In this document: piece by piece, positions 13,180 through 14,990 of the stretch
How the letters are laid out: each line of letters begins with the position of its first letter
Position numbering within the stretch: the first letter of the stretch is position 1
Source: CAZEXD01 sp964516865
Lineage (GTDB): Bacteria > Patescibacteriota > Minisyncoccia > Minisyncoccales > Staskawiczbacteraceae
Direction: 5' to 3'
NCBI GenBank assembly: GCA_964516865.1
Contig: CAZEXD010000014.1
Span: forward strand, 1-14,990
Length of the DNA: 14,990 bases
Notes under the pieces: generated by a model
What the model was told of the DNA's origin: nothing
Seen by the model: the letters and a program-made list of their open reading frames with translations, nothing else
Database searches by the model: none
Translations under genes and position numbers: made by a program

Positions 13180-14151
13180 ATGCGAAAATCAAAATCCCAA
13201 ATTAAAAAATTAGTGGTAATTTTAGGGCCGACGGCTTCGGGAAAAACTAATTTGTCTTTAAAACTTGCTAAAAAATTCAAGGGCGAGGTGGTTTCGGCTG
13301 ATTCGCGGCAGGTGTATAAAGGAATGGATATCGGATCGGGAAAGGTTCCCCGCGACCCAATTCCCAAATTCTCAATTCCCAATCCCAAATCCCAAATTTA
13401 TAAACCGCCGTATTTTTACAAGGGAATCAGACACTACTTGCTTGACGTTGCTTCGCCAAAAACTAGATTTACTGTTGCTCAATACCAAAAACTGGCTTCA
13501 AGGGTGATTGAAGAAATTTTTAAAAAAAATAAAATTCCGTTTTTAGTAGGAGGAACCGGTTTTTATATTCAATCGGTGATTGATGGAATCTCTCTTCCAA
13601 AAGTTAAACCAAACTGGAAATTAAGGAAAAAACTGGAAAAAAAGAGCGCTTACGAACTCTTTAAAATGCTTAAAAAATTGGACCCTCGAAGAGCCAAAAG
13701 CATTGACAAGAACAATCCTTACCGTCTGATAAGAGCAATTGAAATCGCCAAAAGTTTGGGAGCCGTCCCTCCCCTCTCTTCTGTAAAACCGGATTTTGAA
13801 GTTTTGTTGCTTGGCGTTAAAAAACCTACGGCCGAACTAAAAAAACTCATAAGAAAAAGATTATTGTTAAGATTAAAAAAGGGAATGATAAAAGAAGTTG
13901 AAAACCTTCATCACTCTGGCGTTTCCTGGAAGCGCTTGGAGGAATTTGGATTGGAATACCGTTATGTCGCACAATATCTTCAGGGGAAACTAAATTATAA
14001 TAAAATGGTTGACCAACTCCAAAAAGAAATAGAGCATTTCGCCAAAAGACAGATGACTTGGTTTAAAAAAGATAAAAGAATAAAATGGATAAAAAGTTAT
14101 CAGGAGGCGGAGAAACTCGTTAAAAATTTTTTATTTAAAAAAACGTGTTAA
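13180..14151 (+). CDS. miaA: tRNA dimethylallyltransferase
   Basis: MiaA transfers a dimethylallyl group to A37 of tRNA, the step before MiaB. I chose ATG at 13180, 10 bp after the miaB stop, giving 323 residues. An in-frame GTG at 13153 would overlap miaB and add nine residues before the usual start. Visible motifs are the P-loop ILGPTASGKTNLSLKLAKKF, DSRQVYKGMDIGSGKV, RHYLLDVASPKTRFTVAQYQ, PFLVGGTGFYIQSVIDG, NPYRLIRAIEIAK, and the C-terminal AKRQMTWFKKD with LEYRYVAQYLQG. Between GSGKV and RHYLLD it has about 27 residues where E. coli has about 8-9. The excess is encoded by an ATTCCCAA-type low-complexity tract. The first codons after the ATG (KSKSQIKK) lie in similar sequence. It is co-transcribed with miaB and convergent with gatB, 17 bp away. 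Confidence 0.96.
   Translation: MRKSKSQIKKLVVILGPTASGKTNLSLKLAKKFKGEVVSADSRQVYKGMDIGSGKVPRDPIPKFSIPNPKSQIYKPPYFYKGIRHYLLDVASPKTRFTVAQYQKLASRVIEEIFKKNKIPFLVGGTGFYIQSVIDGISLPKVKPNWKLRKKLEKKSAYELFKMLKKLDPRRAKSIDKNNPYRLIRAIEIAKSLGAVPPLSSVKPDFEVLLLGVKKPTAELKKLIRKRLLLRLKKGMIKEVENLHHSGVSWKRLEEFGLEYRYVAQYLQGKLNYNKMVDQLQKEIEHFAKRQMTWFKKDKRIKWIKSYQEAEKLVKNFLFKKTC
13356..13399 (+). repeat. ATTCCCAA-type minisatellite translated within miaA
   Basis: About five tandem variants of AATTCCCAA/AATCCCAA run through this stretch and encode PIPKFSIPNPKSQI, an extra loop between conserved MiaA motifs. It resembles the tract in rnhB. Confidence 0.75.
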
Positions 14152-14168
14152 AAAAGCGGTTTTCAAAT

Positions 14169-14990
14169 TTACAATATTTTTTTTAACAATTTCTGAACTG
14201 TTTCCGGCCTGGCCTTTCCGCGAGTAATTGCCATAACTTGACCCACCAAAAATTGCAAAGCGTTTTCTTTGCCGCTTTTGTAATCTCTTATAGCTTTTGA
14301 ATTTTTAATAATTACCTCTTTTACTGCTTTCTCGATTTCTTTTTCATCAGTAATTTGTGTTAATCCCCCTTCATCAATAATTTGAGAAGGATCTTTCCCG
14401 CTTTGAAACATTTCTGCTAAAATCTCTTTTGCTGTTTTGCTGGTTATTTTCCCTTCGCCTATTAAAGTTATAAATTCGGCAAAATTTTCTGGTGTAATTT
14501 TCAAATTTTCTTCCCTAAAATTAGGCCCTGTTAATCCTTGTAAATCAGTGATTAAATAATTAGCGGTTAGTTTTATTAATTTTTTTAATTTATCAGGGTT
14601 AAGGCGCGGTTCTAACTCGCTAACCGCTTTTTCGAGATATTCACTCAGGTCCTTGTTATCAACAAAAATTTCGGTTGTCTTCGCGTCTAAACCATACTCC
14701 CTTAAAAATCTTTTTCTTTTGGCGGCTGGTAATTCTGGCATTTCTTTTTTAATGTTTTCAATAAATTTCTCATCTAAAATAATTGGTGGCAAATCCGGTT
14801 CGGGAAAATAACGATAATCATGCGCTTCCTCTTTTTCTCTTTGAGAAAAGGTTTCCTCCCTTCCATCGTCCCAACCTCTAGTTTCTTGAATAATTTTTTC
14901 GTTGTTCTCAAGCAATCTTGTTTGTCTTCTAATTTCATAATCAACTGCTTTTTCGGATGCTTTGAAAGAATTGAGATTTTTAATCTCCAC
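14169..14990 (-). CDS. gatB: Asp-tRNA(Asn)/Glu-tRNA(Gln) amidotransferase subunit B, 5' part beyond right edge
   Basis: GatB is the tRNA-binding and kinase subunit of the GatCAB complex, which converts misacylated Glu-tRNA-Gln or Asp-tRNA-Asn to the correct amide form. The 274 codons present are the C-terminal part. They include VEIKNLNSFKASEKAVDYEI, QETRGWDDGREETFSQREKEEAHDYRYFPEPDLPP (a highly conserved GatB stretch), the linker helices, and the YqeY-like tail domain to KLLKKIL. The GTG at 14990-14988 is an internal valine, not the start; roughly 210 N-terminal residues should lie beyond the window. It converges on miaA with 17 bp between stops and no strong terminator in the gap. Confidence 0.95.
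   Translation of the reverse strand: MEIKNLNSFKASEKAVDYEIRRQTRLLENNEKIIQETRGWDDGREETFSQREKEEAHDYRYFPEPDLPPIILDEKFIENIKKEMPELPAAKRKRFLREYGLDAKTTEIFVDNKDLSEYLEKAVSELEPRLNPDKLKKLIKLTANYLITDLQGLTGPNFREENLKITPENFAEFITLIGEGKITSKTAKEILAEMFQSGKDPSQIIDEGGLTQITDEKEIEKAVKEVIIKNSKAIRDYKSGKENALQFLVGQVMAITRGKARPETVQKLLKKIL

Noticed and set aside
14147..14186. Bidirectional terminator between miaA and gatB
   Set aside because: Only an all-A/T inverted repeat (GTTAAAAAA and TTTTTTAAC) is present, too weak to call.
14988..14990. GTG at the right edge as the gatB start
   Set aside because: The following residues match the middle of GatB, not its N-terminus, so the codon is an internal valine and the gene is cut by the window edge.

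Overview
The window is AT-rich bacterial DNA that looks like the Candidate Phyla Radiation (Patescibacteria), probably a Parcubacteria-type genome. This is an inference from several traits. The ThrRS has no TGS domain. There is a stand-alone PaaX/Cas2-like protein with no CRISPR locus. An exported helical protein resembles DUF5667 proteins and ends in a degenerate Kazal module. AAATCCC/AAATTCC-type low-complexity tracts occur between and inside genes. Leaders are A-rich with few Shine-Dalgarno sites, and every complete gene ends in TAA. I see no in-frame TGA, so the standard code fits.

Layout. Positions 1-3373 are read leftwards: paaX/cas2-like (3373-2834), rnhB (2762-2076), three small membrane-anchored proteins of unknown function (1939-454), and a secreted protein cut by the left edge (357-1). 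Positions 3374-3723 are a 350-bp divergent intergenic region with a very AT-rich tract, a GCGATCGC element and an imperfect direct repeat. Positions 3724-14151 are read rightwards: dnaE, thrS, a large membrane protein of unknown function, a secreted DUF5667/Kazal-like protein, a strong symmetric terminator, then miaB-miaA. A gatB fragment (14990-14169) faces miaA and is cut by the right edge.

Functions. dnaE (replicative polymerase) and rnhB (removal of RNA from DNA) serve replication. thrS and gatB serve aminoacyl-tRNA supply. miaA and miaB catalyse successive steps of ms2i6A37 tRNA modification and are 10 bp apart. The remainder is cell-envelope or exported material that I cannot assign to a pathway.

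The most unusual signal is a family of palindromic elements centred on GCGATCGC, present three times within 1.2 kb and not seen elsewhere in the window. Two copies form a 21-bp inverted repeat (20 of 21 identical) bracketing the PaaX/Cas2-like gene as a compact one-gene unit of about 740 bp. The third is a 40-bp nearly perfect palindrome lying in frame inside rnhB, where the protein carries an insertion relative to E. coli RNase HII. This suggests a REP/RPE-like repeat family linked to a Cas2-fold protein. The link between repeat and protein is inferred from arrangement only.
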